Shown in pieces: positions 26,432-36,674 of a DNA stretch of 64,000 nucleotides. Within the stretch, counting starts at the first letter, position 1. Each line of letters starts with the position of its first letter. The translations under genes and the position numbers were made by a program. This DNA comes from Janibacter cremeus. GTDB taxonomy: Bacteria; Actinomycetota; Actinomycetes; Actinomycetales; Dermatophilaceae. The DNA is taken from assembly GCF_029395675.1 (NCBI RefSeq), contig NZ_CP115184.1:2294001-2358000 (forward strand). The letters are read 5' to 3'. Under the pieces are notes generated by a model that made no database searches, had not been told where the DNA came from, and was given only the letters and a program-made list of their open reading frames with translations.

Positions 26432-27025
26432 TCAGACCCGGCCGGTCATGGCGAGAAGCAGGAAGACCAGGGATCGCCGTCAGGACGACGGTGCCCAGGA
26501 CCGCGCCGAGGACCGCGGTGCCACGCAGCAGGGTCCGCGGGCGCCACGCGGGACGGACGAACATGCTCTCGCTGGGATCGCGTGCGGGCACCCGTACCGT
26601 CAGCAGCACCGAGACCGCGACGACGACTGCGGGGACGAGGACCATCGGCACGAGCGAGGGCCTCCCGGTCGACAGCTGCGTGAGCAGCTGGCTCCCCCAG
26701 GACCAGCCGTTGGCGCGCGTCGACGCCTCCCACACCGACCACCCGATCAGCCAGGTCAGCAGACCCGTCACCGGCAGCAGGAGGGCGGCCGCGACGAATC
26801 GCGCCCATCCCAGCCCACGCCACGCACACCACGTCACGATCCACAACCCGTGGACGAGGACCAATGCCGTGCACACGAGCACCAGCCGGGTCCCCGCAAC
26901 AGGATCCCAGTTGGCCGGGTCCATCCGAAGCCGGCGAGCGCCGCCCAGAGGGCCGCGGCAGCAGCGAGGACGAAGGCGAGGCCGCTCCCGGCGATGATCA
27001 CTGCGACGGGTTTCAGGACCTGCAC
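26432..27025 (-). pseudogene. Multi-pass membrane protein interrupted by two frame changes
   Basis: Three frames each encode part of one plausible membrane protein. From GTG 27025: VAVIIAGSGLAFVLAAAAALWAAL in one frame; from about 26924 a second frame with VLVCTALVLVHGLWIVTWC and further helices to VLGTVVLTAI; then, only if one base of a CCC run near 26470 is removed, ILVFLLLAMTGRV and a stop immediately before the terminator. Staying in frame instead reads through the hairpin into hydrophilic sequence. Either genuine decay or two indel errors. Family unknown; about 197 residues if repaired. Reading the middle frame alone from ATG 26924 is the alternative. Confidence 0.6.
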
Positions 27026-27067
27026 ACCGGCGACCCTAGCCGCGGCAACCCGATCGGACACGACGAA

Positions 27068-27099
27068 GGGCGCCGCACCGGGATCCGGTGGCAGCGCCC
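27068..27099. terminator. Hairpin upstream of the membrane-protein gene
   Basis: GGGCGC/GCGCCC and CACCGG/CCGGTG stack around a 3-nt centre with a small internal bulge. It lies downstream of the possible small gene 27149-27310. Confidence 0.4.
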
Positions 27100-27148
27100 G
27101 TGACGAGGGATGGGGTCGGGCCGGCTGGCGCCTCCTCCCGGCGATCGA

Positions 27149-27310
27149 TCAGCGCGTGGAGAGCGAGGGGCGGAAGCGGTCACTCATGCGGTGGTCATAG
27201 GGCGCGTGGTGGGCGTGCTCCTGGTCGTGCTCGGCCGCGCGTCGGGGGGCGTGCTTGACCGCGGTCGCGGGGCGGAGGGCGGCCTTGGTGCTCATCCAGA
27301 ACTTCTTCAT
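27149..27310 (-). CDS. Possible small His-rich protein divergent from LysR gene
   Basis: An open frame of 53 codons (ATG 27310, MKKFWMSTKAALRPA) or 48 (ATG 27295). It is basic, and His-rich in the middle (AEHDQEHAHHAPYDH). It is divergent from a LysR-type regulator across an AT-rich intergenic region and is followed by a hairpin, which is the usual position of a LysR target gene. No family is recognised and the Shine-Dalgarno is weak (AAGAAG), so this may be non-coding. The 27025-27404 interval holds nothing else. Confidence 0.35.
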   Translation of the reverse strand: MKKFWMSTKAALRPATAVKHAPRRAAEHDQEHAHHAPYDHRMSDRFRPSLSTR

Positions 27311-27323
27311 GACCGCAATGCTG

Positions 27324-27352
27324 CTGAGTTCAACTATCCTTCTCAAATTCAG
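27324..27352. promoter_or_regulatory. Imperfect dyad, candidate LysR-type operator
   Basis: CTGAGTTCAA and ATTCAG-ended TCTCAAATTCAG form a 29-bp imperfect dyad (7 of 10 arm positions match) in a locally AT-rich divergent intergenic region, the usual site for autoregulation by LysR proteins. Confidence 0.35.
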
Positions 27353-27390
27353 CGTTTCGGCAGATCGTCCAGTTTTCCTTCATTGTTGTC

Positions 27391-27396
27391 TAAGAT
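27391..27396 (+). promoter_or_regulatory. -10 box TAAGAT, leaderless start of LysR gene
   Basis: TAAGAT ends 7 nt before ATG 27404; no Shine-Dalgarno. Confidence 0.5.
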
Positions 27397-27403
27397 CCTC
27401 CGC

Positions 27404-28306
27404 ATGGTCGATGCACATCGCGTGAGGATCTTCCTGTCCGTCATGGCCTCGGGCTCGGTCAACGCCGCTGCCGAGCACCTCGGGATGTCCGCATCGGCGG
27501 TGAGTCAGCAGATCGCGGCGCTGCAGAAGGAGACCCGGCTCACACTCTTCACCCGCGACGGCCGCGGCATCGCCCCCACGCCGGCGGCCCACACGCTCGC
27601 GCAGGAGAGCGAACCGCTGATGTCGGAGCTGAAGCGCATCGACGCGGTCGTCGCCGACCTGCGCGAGGGAGCGACCGGCTCGCTGGAGATCGGGTACTTC
27701 GCCTCGGCCGGGGCCCGGTGGATGCCGCAGCTGGCCAAGCGCATCCAGGCCAAGATGCCCGAGCTGACGCTGCGCATGGTGCTCACCGAGGGCTACCCGG
27801 TCGGTGAGTCACCGCCGGTGGACATCGACGTCGTCCCGGCCGACCCGACGACCTCGGTGCGCCCGGGTCACCTCGTGACGCCCCTGATGACGGATCACTT
27901 CGTCGCGCTCGTGCACGCAGACCACCGGTTGGCCGCCCGGCGTCGCGTGGAGATGTCCGAGCTCGCCGACGAGAAGTGGATCAGCAACGACATCTCCGCG
28001 GGGATCACCCAGGACATGGTCGACCGGGCTTGTCGCGCAGCGGGATTCCGTCCGCGCTACACGGTCGAGGCGCAGGACCACTACACGGCCACGGCCTTCG
28101 TCGCCGCCGGCGTCGGCATCACCGTGCTGCCGGACCTGGCCAGCCGGTCCCTGCCCAGGACGGTGCGGCGGCTGCGCCTGACCAAGCCCAACCCGGTGCG
28201 CGACATCGTCGCCCTCACCGCACCCGTCGCTCGGTCGAACGAGGCGGCCGGGCTCGCGGTCGACCTGCTCCAGCAGATCGCCGCCGCCTCCGCCCGGCGG
28301 CGATGA
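27404..28306 (+). CDS. LysR-family transcriptional regulator
   Basis: 300 residues, the standard LysR length. The N-terminal winged helix includes FLSVMASGSVNAAAEHLGMSASAVSQQIAALQKETRLTLFTRDGRG. The C-terminal effector domain follows from about residue 90 (GSLEIGYFASAGARWMPQLAKR) to the end. It probably binds its own AT-rich upstream region and controls either the divergent small open frame or more distant genes. Effector unknown. Confidence 0.92.
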   Translation: MVDAHRVRIFLSVMASGSVNAAAEHLGMSASAVSQQIAALQKETRLTLFTRDGRGIAPTPAAHTLAQESEPLMSELKRIDAVVADLREGATGSLEIGYFASAGARWMPQLAKRIQAKMPELTLRMVLTEGYPVGESPPVDIDVVPADPTTSVRPGHLVTPLMTDHFVALVHADHRLAARRRVEMSELADEKWISNDISAGITQDMVDRACRAAGFRPRYTVEAQDHYTATAFVAAGVGITVLPDLASRSLPRTVRRLRLTKPNPVRDIVALTAPVARSNEAAGLAVDLLQQIAAASARRR

Positions 28307-28432
28307 TCCGCTCGTCCACAACCCATGGCGAAGGGCGGTGACCGTCCCCACCTTCGTCCGGCCGGCGTGGTCGCGCTGCCCCCTGACTGGGACCGTGGAC
28401 CAGGAGTCCGGAGACACGACGAAGGGACGAGG

Positions 28433-29713
28433 ATGACGGCATTCGGGATCGAGCGCGACCTCGAGCAGGACGTCCGGCGGATGGCCGACCTGACCATGGC
28501 GGCGGCCTCCGCGTGGTCCGACGGCGACACCCGCCGATCGAAGCGGGCCGTCGGCGGGATCATCGGCGCGACCACGTCCCCGTACGACCGCGCGGCGTTC
28601 GGCTGGGCGGTCACGAGCATCCTGCACGAGCGCCTCAGCATCGCGTGGGAGGGGTACTGGCAGCCCGTCGACATGGACCGTCTGGTCGCTCGAACGCTGA
28701 AACGACCTGAACGTGACCTCCTCGGCGATGCGATGGTCCACCACTTGACGCAGTTCGCACCCAGCACGGTCGATCCCGAGTGGCGGGAGCAGCTGGAGGC
28801 CCTCGGCGCGCGCGTCTGGTGGCCCGCGCACCAGAGTTACCTCGAGGCACGTGGGGAGGACGAGGACTGGCACGCGCTCGTCACGAGCAGTGCCCGGCTC
28901 ATCGCCACGATCTGGCACGTACCCCAGATCGAGAGGATCGGCCCCCGCCCGGGCGAAGCCGCACCGGAAAGCGGCTCGGCGAGGGTGCGGGACGTGGACC
29001 CACGCATCCTCGAGCGGGTGCGCCGCCTCTTGGCGAAGGCCGAGTCGACGACCTACGAGGCGGAGGCAGACACCTTCACCGCTGGCGCGCAGTCATTGAT
29101 GGCTCGGCACAGCATCGATGCCGCCGTGCTGGCCGCGACCGAAGCCGGCTCAGCCGCCTCGGGTCCGGGCGCACGGCGGCTCGGCGTGGACAACCCCTAC
29201 GAGATGCAGAAGGTCGTGCTCCTCGACAAGGTCGCCGATGCAAATCGATGTCGCACCGTCTGGAGTCGCGATCTCGGTTTCGTCACCCTCATCGGCCACC
29301 GGGAGGACCAGGTGGCCGTCGAGACCCTCTTCACCTCACTGCTCATCCAGGCCACGAGCACCATGACCAAGCAGGGCAGCCGCACCGACCGCGCCGGGCG
29401 CTCACGCACCACGGCCTTCCGGCGTTCCTTCCTCGCGGCCTATGCCGTACGGATCGGCGAGCGGCTCCGTGAGGCCACCGAGTCCGAGGTCCGCACGATG
29501 TCGGAGGAGCTCGGCGCGACTGCGGGCAACGGTCGTGAGCTGGTGCCGTTGCTGGAGGAGCGGCGAGCAGCCGTCGACGACGCCGTGGACGAGATGTTCC
29601 CGGCCCTGACGACGCGACGAGGTCCGTCGGTCACCGACGCCGAGGGCTGGGACTCCGGCACGGCCGCGGCCGACCGGGCATCACTCTCCGGTGCGGAGGC
29701 CGTCGAGGGGTGA
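28433..29713 (+). CDS. DUF2786 domain-containing protein
   Basis: A 426-residue protein without signal or membrane segments. The middle (about residues 185-225) has RILERVRRLLAKAESTTYEAEADTF then AGAQSLMARHSID, the DUF2786 signature seen in actinobacteria and in some phages. N-terminal 180 residues and C-terminal 150 residues match nothing I recognise. Start ATG 28433 follows a GAGG-containing Shine-Dalgarno. It converges with the DUF1801 gene, which begins its stop in the next base. Confidence 0.8.
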   Translation: MTAFGIERDLEQDVRRMADLTMAAASAWSDGDTRRSKRAVGGIIGATTSPYDRAAFGWAVTSILHERLSIAWEGYWQPVDMDRLVARTLKRPERDLLGDAMVHHLTQFAPSTVDPEWREQLEALGARVWWPAHQSYLEARGEDEDWHALVTSSARLIATIWHVPQIERIGPRPGEAAPESGSARVRDVDPRILERVRRLLAKAESTTYEAEADTFTAGAQSLMARHSIDAAVLAATEAGSAASGPGARRLGVDNPYEMQKVVLLDKVADANRCRTVWSRDLGFVTLIGHREDQVAVETLFTSLLIQATSTMTKQGSRTDRAGRSRTTAFRRSFLAAYAVRIGERLREATESEVRTMSEELGATAGNGRELVPLLEERRAAVDDAVDEMFPALTTRRGPSVTDAEGWDSGTAAADRASLSGAEAVEG

Positions 29714-30115
29714 CTACTCGGCCCAGGCCCTCTCCACCAGCTCGCGGAGCACGGCGTGGTCGATGTCGGACATCCGCTTGACGTAGACGCACCCCTTGCC
29801 GATGGTGTGCTTTCCGAGCCGCTCGAGCAGGTCCGCATTGGACCCGTAGAACGTCAGCCCGTACAGCGTCAGTGCCGCCTTGCGCGGGGCCAGGCCGATG
29901 CGGAACCACTCCCGCTCCTTGCCGTCGGCGGTCGTGTACGGCTGGGTGCCGAATCCGATCATCGACGGCCCCCAGACGACCGGCTCGACCCCGGTGATCT
30001 CGCGCATGAGCGCGAGCGCCTCCTGCGCATCCGTCCGACGACGCTCGTCGGCCACCGCGCCGATGACCTCGTCGGCCGAGGCGTCGGTGGGCCTGGTCTT
30101 GCGGTCGTCAGTCAT
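29714..30115 (-). CDS. DUF1801 (YdhG-like) protein
   Basis: 133 residues with the family pattern: GVEPVVWGPSMIGFGTQPYTTADGKEREWFRIGLAPRKAALTLY split over residues 40-85, and a C-terminal GKGCVYVKRMSDIDHAVLREL. DUF1801 proteins have a compact alpha/beta fold of unknown biochemical role. TAGGCT lies 6 nt before the ATG. The stop codon abuts the stop of the convergent DUF2786 gene with no spacer, so there is no room for a conventional terminator. Confidence 0.85.
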   Translation of the reverse strand: MTDDRKTRPTDASADEVIGAVADERRRTDAQEALALMREITGVEPVVWGPSMIGFGTQPYTTADGKEREWFRIGLAPRKAALTLYGLTFYGSNADLLERLGKHTIGKGCVYVKRMSDIDHAVLRELVERAWAE

Positions 30116-30121
30116 AAGCGG

Positions 30122-30127
30122 AGCCTA
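30122..30127 (-). promoter_or_regulatory. -10 box TAGGCT, leaderless start of DUF1801 gene
   Basis: Minus-strand TAGGCT ends 6 nt before ATG 30115. Confidence 0.5.
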
Positions 30128-30144
30128 GATCGCGATCGTCCTCC

Positions 30145-30150
30145 TAGACT
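30145..30150 (+). promoter_or_regulatory. -10 box TAGACT for the ferredoxin reductase gene
   Basis: TAGACT precedes the fprA-like ATG by 23 nt; GAGGAGGG between them is the ribosome-binding site. Confidence 0.4.
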
Positions 30151-30173
30151 GGCTCGAGGAGGGTGCAGCACCT

Positions 30174-31559
30174 ATGCCAGACAACAGATCCGCGCCTCGC
30201 CCGCTCCGGGTGGCGATCATCGGCTCGGGACCATCGGGGCTCTACGCTGCCGACGCCCTGACCAAGCACGACGAGGTCGAGGTCAGCATCGACGTCTTCG
30301 ATCGGCTGCCGGCCCCCTTCGGACTCGCCCGGTACGGGGTCGCCCCTGACCACCTGAGCCTGCGCTCGGTGCGCAACACCCTCGAGACCGTGCTCGACGA
30401 CCCCGCCGTGCGGCTGCTCGCCAATGTCGAGGTCGGTACGGACATCGGCGTCGAGGAGCTGCACCGGTTCTACGACGCGATCGTCTTCACCTACGGCGCG
30501 GCGACCGACCAGCGCCTGGAGATCCCCGGTGAGGACCTGGACGGCGCCATCTCCGCCACGGAGCTGGTCAACTGGTACTGCGGACACCCGGACGCTGCGG
30601 GCGAGCGCGTGGAGGCCGCGATCACGGCAGCGACGTCCGCCGTGGTCATCGGTGTCGGCAACGTCGCTGTCGACGTGACGCGCGTGCTGAGCAAGACCGC
30701 GCCCGAGCTCGACCACACGGACATGCCCCAGCACGTGCTCGACCTGCTGGCGGCGAGCAGCATCACGAGCGTCACCGTGCTCGGGCGCCGCGGCCCGGCC
30801 CAGGCCGCCTTCACGACCAAGGAGCTCAAGGAGCTCGGGGAGCTCGCCGGGGCCGACGTGCTCGTGGACGCGCACGACCTCGCGCTCGACCCCGTCAGCG
30901 AGGCCGACATCGAGGGTGAGCGGCGCCGGGAGCGCAACCTGGAGGTCCTGGAGGAGTGGTCCACGAGGACGCCGGCCCGAGGCCGCCGCACGATCCGGCT
31001 CCGGTTCTTCTCCCAGCCGGTCGAGATCATCGGACCGGACAGGGTCACCGGAGTCCGCGTCGAACGCACCCGGCTCGACGCGGACGGCTCACTGCGTGGG
31101 ACAGGTGAGTACACGACGATCGATGCCGACCTCGTCGTGCGGTCCGTGGGCTACCAGGGGATGCCGCTTGCCGGTGTCCCCTTCGACGAAGCCCGTGGCG
31201 TCGTGCCCCACGACGAGGGCCGCGTCGTCGACGACGGCACCGTCGTCCCCGGGGAGTACGTCGCCGGCTGGATCAAGCGCGGACCGACCGGCATCATCGG
31301 GACGAACAAGAAGGACGCCACCGCGACGGTGCACTCGCTGATCGCCGATGCGCCGCAGCTCCCACGTGCGGCCCAACCCGATCCGGACGCGGTGACCACC
31401 CACCTGTCGGCCCGCGGCGTCCGCTACGTCGACGTCGACGGGTGGCACGCGATCGACGCCGCCGAGATCGCGCTCGGGGAGTCGAAGGGCCGCCCCCGGA
31501 CCACCCTGCACGACCGGGAAGCGCTCCTGGAGTCGGCGCGGCGAGGCGTTCGCGACTGA
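30174..31559 (+). CDS. fprA: Ferredoxin--NADP+ reductase, FprA type
   Basis: 461 residues, as for mycobacterial FprA, an adrenodoxin-reductase-like flavoenzyme moving electrons between NADPH and ferredoxins for P450s and other acceptors. FAD motif VAIIGSGPSGLYAADAL, LPAPFGLARYGVAPDH, the NADPH motif VVIGVGNVAVDVTRVL and the C-terminal GWIKRGPTGIIGTNKKDA are all present. GAGGAGGG precedes the ATG. It could serve the P450 (35116-36615) or oxygenase systems elsewhere in the window, which is inference. Confidence 0.93.
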   Translation: MPDNRSAPRPLRVAIIGSGPSGLYAADALTKHDEVEVSIDVFDRLPAPFGLARYGVAPDHLSLRSVRNTLETVLDDPAVRLLANVEVGTDIGVEELHRFYDAIVFTYGAATDQRLEIPGEDLDGAISATELVNWYCGHPDAAGERVEAAITAATSAVVIGVGNVAVDVTRVLSKTAPELDHTDMPQHVLDLLAASSITSVTVLGRRGPAQAAFTTKELKELGELAGADVLVDAHDLALDPVSEADIEGERRRERNLEVLEEWSTRTPARGRRTIRLRFFSQPVEIIGPDRVTGVRVERTRLDADGSLRGTGEYTTIDADLVVRSVGYQGMPLAGVPFDEARGVVPHDEGRVVDDGTVVPGEYVAGWIKRGPTGIIGTNKKDATATVHSLIADAPQLPRAAQPDPDAVTTHLSARGVRYVDVDGWHAIDAAEIALGESKGRPRTTLHDREALLESARRGVRD

Positions 31560-31589
31560 GGCAGGTACCGCGACCGTGGGGACGTCCGC

Positions 31590-32336
31590 TCAGCGAGCGG
31601 TCGGACGCAGGTCGTGGTGCACCCACACGTTCGGTTCGACGTAGACCGCGTGGTCGCCCGCGACGTCGACGTGCACCGGGGAGAGGCCCCCTTCGACCTC
31701 GACCGAACCATCCACGTCGAAGGGCAGCCCGGTCCACTCCCGCCACTGCGCGAGCGTGCCGGGGATGACCATCGACAACGGCGCCACGCCGATGATCCGG
31801 CCGCCGAGGCGCGCGTGCACCCGCAGCCAGGGGTCGGTGGGCAGCCCGTCCTCGCGCACGCGGCGGGCGTACTCGTCTGCGGGAGTGCGGGGTTCGAGTG
31901 CCTTGCGCGTCGGCCGGACCGGCCCGACGAGGTCACGCGTCCCGAGCTCGGCGAAGCGTTGGCGCGCCTCGAAGAGCAACGGCCCGCTCAGCCCCTGACC
32001 ACGCCGCTTCGGCGCGACCCGCGCCTCGATCAGGCTCACGGTCGTCAGGTCGGGGGTGACCCCCTTCGCCACCATGCGCTCGGCGTACTGCATCGCGTGG
32101 TCCCACCCACGCGGCGGCAGGTGCGCCACGTCCGCCTCGAGCGGCACCGCGTGCAGGCGCGCCACGGGCTCGTCGCCGTCGAGGACCACCAGGTGCAGCT
32201 GCGGGAAAGCCTCCACCGCGACGTCGTACGCGAAGAGCGAGGTCGGATCCTCGAGCATGAACGGCGGCCAGTCCCCCGGGATCGCCCAGAAGGCGTCGAC
32301 GAGGTCCGGACGCTCGGCGAGCGAGTACGTCTGCAT
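31590..32336 (-). CDS. GNAT-fold acyltransferase-like protein
   Basis: About 248 residues. The middle has SLIEARVAPKRRGQGLSGPLLFEARQRFAELG, a GNAT acetyl-CoA loop, flanked by EPVARLHAVPLEADV. The C-terminal 90 residues (after RVHARLGGRIIGVAPLSMVIPG) form an extra beta-rich region and the protein ends HHDLRPTAR. ATG 32336 is used; a TTG 36 nt upstream is the alternative, and neither has a Shine-Dalgarno. Acceptor unknown. Confidence 0.65.
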   Translation of the reverse strand: MQTYSLAERPDLVDAFWAIPGDWPPFMLEDPTSLFAYDVAVEAFPQLHLVVLDGDEPVARLHAVPLEADVAHLPPRGWDHAMQYAERMVAKGVTPDLTTVSLIEARVAPKRRGQGLSGPLLFEARQRFAELGTRDLVGPVRPTRKALEPRTPADEYARRVREDGLPTDPWLRVHARLGGRIIGVAPLSMVIPGTLAQWREWTGLPFDVDGSVEVEGGLSPVHVDVAGDHAVYVEPNVWVHHDLRPTAR

Positions 32337-32385
32337 GGGGACATCCAAGGCGAAGGGGGCGTGGCGTGCCAACGGTTTTCGGCGA

Positions 32386-32469
32386 GTGGCTTCGAGGCTG
32401 CGGCCGCGGACGGCCTCGCACCTCAGCCAGCGTGGGGTGACCGCGGACGGCCTCGCACCTCAGCCAGCG
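32386..32469. repeat. REP-like intergenic repeat with 29-bp direct duplication
   Basis: GGCTTCGAGGCT is followed by two exact 29-bp copies (32404-32432 and 32441-32469) beginning CCGCGGACGGCCTCGCACC and ending CAGCCAGCG, period 37. The arrangement matches a repeat family also found at 39106, 49186 and 49681. Confidence 0.7.
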
Positions 32470-32506
32470 GAGTAGCCGAGCTCGGGATGAAGTGCGCTGC
32501 CGTGGG

Positions 32507-32512
32507 TAGGGT
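32507..32512 (+). promoter_or_regulatory. -10 box TAGGGT, leaderless start of nadE
   Basis: TAGGGT ends 6 nt before ATG 32519; no Shine-Dalgarno. Confidence 0.55.
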
Positions 32513-32518
32513 CAACGC

Positions 32519-34630
<2,112 letters not shown>

Positions 34631-34642
34631 CGCACGAGAGAG

Positions 34643-34681
34643 GGCGGGTGGTCACCGTCCGAGGGACGACCACCACCCGCC
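34643..34681. terminator. Bidirectional terminator after nadE
   Basis: GGCGGGTGGT pairs with ACCACCCGCC around a 19-nt loop, between convergent genes. Confidence 0.65.
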
Positions 34682-34707
34682 ATGTCACGAGTACGTGTGC
34701 TGGGGGC

Positions 34708-35001
34708 CTACTTGATGCCGACCGAGGGGCTGCCCTCGGCCGTGTCGCCCCGCTCGAAGGTGTAGCTGCCCTTGCCCATCTTGGTCATCACGATGCCGGC
34801 GACGATCGCCAGCACGGCGAGGACGGCGGCGATGATCCCCAGGACGGCGCTCAGCAGCAGGACGGCCAGGGTCCCGATGCCGCCCGACAGGATCCCGAGG
34901 GTCATCACGGTCCACCAAGCGGGGTTCTGCGCGTGGCCGAGCTCTTCGACAGAGTGCGGACGGTCCTTCGGGGGGCGCGGAAGGCGAGGGTGCTTGCTCA
35001 T
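34708..35001 (-). CDS. Small two-helix membrane protein (HGxxPAxW type)
   Basis: 97 residues. A basic Pro-rich N-terminus leads to EELGHAQNPAWWTVMTLGIL, similar to the HGNSPAAW motif of a widespread actinobacterial small membrane-protein family. Two hydrophobic stretches follow (TLAVLLLSAVLGIIAAVLAVLAIVAGIV), then a soluble tail TFERGDTAEG. Function unknown. It is divergent from the P450 gene. Confidence 0.75.
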   Translation of the reverse strand: MSKHPRLPRPPKDRPHSVEELGHAQNPAWWTVMTLGILSGGIGTLAVLLLSAVLGIIAAVLAVLAIVAGIVMTKMGKGSYTFERGDTAEGSPSVGIK

Positions 35002-35115
35002 GGCGCCATCATCCCACGACGCTGCCGCCCCGGGCCACGGCCCGCCACCATGGACCGGAGGGCGTTGCGCGGCTACGGTGAAGCACCGCACTACATCTGA
35101 CGAAAGGTGGCCCCG

Positions 35116-36615
35116 ATGGCCGTGTCCCCCCGGTTGCGACGGGCCGTCGCAGGCTCGCGGGACACCGTCAGGACGCACCCGCCCGGCACCGGGATGGGAT
35201 GGGCCGACCACACCTTCCCCCACCTGCCGGGGCGCCGGCCCATCGTCGGGGACGTCTTCGCCAAGGGCCACGACCCGACGAAGCCGGTGCAGAACATGCT
35301 GACCTTCGCGCGGGACCTCGGACCGATCTACGAGCTGCTCGCCCTGGGCCGCAAGTTCGTCTTCGTCGCCGGCGTCGACCTCGCCGGTGAGCTCTGCGAC
35401 GACACGCGCTTCGTCAAGACCCTCGCCCCCGGCGTGCACGACCTGCGGATGTTCGTCGAGGACGGGCTCTTCACCGCCCACACCGACGAGCCGAACTGGC
35501 GCCTCGCGCACGACCTGCTCCTCCCGACCTTCGCCAAGCCGGCGATGCGCCGGTACCACGACGTCATGGTCGAGACGACCGACGAGCTCATCGGCGTCTG
35601 GGACGAGGCCGCTGACGCCGGGCGCAGCGTCGAGGTCTCCCCCTGGCTGACCAAGCTCACCCTCGAGTCCATCGCGCGCGCGGCCTTCAGCCACACCTTC
35701 CGCAGCTTCGAGACCGAGGAGGTCGACCCCTTCGTCACGACGTTCGTCGCCTCCATGTCCTACGCAGCCGGCCGGTCCGACCTCGCCTCGATCCCGCTCG
35801 TCGGTCGGCGCCTCGTGCGCCGGCGCGATCGCCGGGCGCTCGACCGGCACCGCTACATCGACGACCTGCTGCGGCGGATCGTCGCCGAGCGCGAGGCGAG
35901 CGGTGAGCACGTCGAGGACCTGCTCGGGCGGATGATGGACGTGCCCGTCGACGAGGACGGGACGATGCTCGAGGCGCGGAACGTGCGCCACCAGATCCTC
36001 ACCCTCCTCGTCGCCGGCCACGAGACCACCTCCGGCACCCTCTCCTTCGCGCTGTACCACCTCACCCGCGAGCCGGAGGTGCTCGCCCGGGTGCGCGCCG
36101 AGCTCGACGAGGTCCTGGGCACGGACCCGACGGCGACGCCGACCTTCGAGCAGGTGCCCAAGCTGCGCTACCTGCGCCGCGTGGTCGACGAGACCCTGCG
36201 GCTGTGGCCGACGGCGCCCGGCTTCGCGCGCTCCCCGCGGGAGACGACGGTCATCGGGGCGGACGGCTCGGCCGGCGTGCCCGGCGGCCTGACGATGACG
36301 CCGGAGGACTCGGTGCTCGTCTTCCTCCCGCAGCTGCACCGCGACCCGGACGTGTGGCCGGATCCGGAGCGGTTCGACCCCGACCGCTTCCTGCCGGAGC
36401 ACAACCGCGCCCGCCCCGCCCACGCGTACAAGCCCTTCGGCACCGGCGAGCGCGCCTGCATCGGCCGCCAGTTCGCCCTCCACGAGGCAGTGATCGTCCT
36501 GGCGAAGCTGCTCCACCGCTTCGACCTCGTGCCCGAGCCCGACTACGAGCTGACGATCACCGAGCGGCTGACGCTGATGCCCGTGGGCTTCCGGGTGGGG
36601 CTGGTCCGGCGCTGA
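35116..36615 (+). CDS. Cytochrome P450 (CYP102-like heme domain, no reductase)
   Basis: A 499-residue P450. The I-helix motif is LLVAGHETTSGTLSF, the K-helix ETLRLWP, and the heme-binding loop AYKPFGTGERACIGRQFALHEA has the Cys thiolate. The pattern of GTGERACIGRQFALHEA and overall length resemble the heme domain of CYP102 fatty-acid hydroxylases, yet no reductase domain follows, so redox partners must be separate. ATG 35116 follows AAAGGTGG at 7 nt. The gene stands at the head of an oxidative-metabolism block. Likely substrate: a fatty acid or similar chain (inference). Confidence 0.9.
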   Translation: MAVSPRLRRAVAGSRDTVRTHPPGTGMGWADHTFPHLPGRRPIVGDVFAKGHDPTKPVQNMLTFARDLGPIYELLALGRKFVFVAGVDLAGELCDDTRFVKTLAPGVHDLRMFVEDGLFTAHTDEPNWRLAHDLLLPTFAKPAMRRYHDVMVETTDELIGVWDEAADAGRSVEVSPWLTKLTLESIARAAFSHTFRSFETEEVDPFVTTFVASMSYAAGRSDLASIPLVGRRLVRRRDRRALDRHRYIDDLLRRIVAEREASGEHVEDLLGRMMDVPVDEDGTMLEARNVRHQILTLLVAGHETTSGTLSFALYHLTREPEVLARVRAELDEVLGTDPTATPTFEQVPKLRYLRRVVDETLRLWPTAPGFARSPRETTVIGADGSAGVPGGLTMTPEDSVLVFLPQLHRDPDVWPDPERFDPDRFLPEHNRARPAHAYKPFGTGERACIGRQFALHEAVIVLAKLLHRFDLVPEPDYELTITERLTLMPVGFRVGLVRR

Positions 36616-36674
36616 GGAGCGGGGTGGACGTGGGCTCGCCGGTCATTCGTCCGCGTGTACACCTCCACCCGGGT

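Noticed and set aside
27404-28306. LysR as part of a classic divergent metabolic operon
   Set aside because: The only divergent frame is a short unrecognised one; no enzyme gene lies next to it.
31590-32372. TTG start extending the GNAT protein by twelve residues
   Set aside because: No Shine-Dalgarno or promoter box supports it and the extra residues are not GNAT-like; retained as an alternative in the entry.
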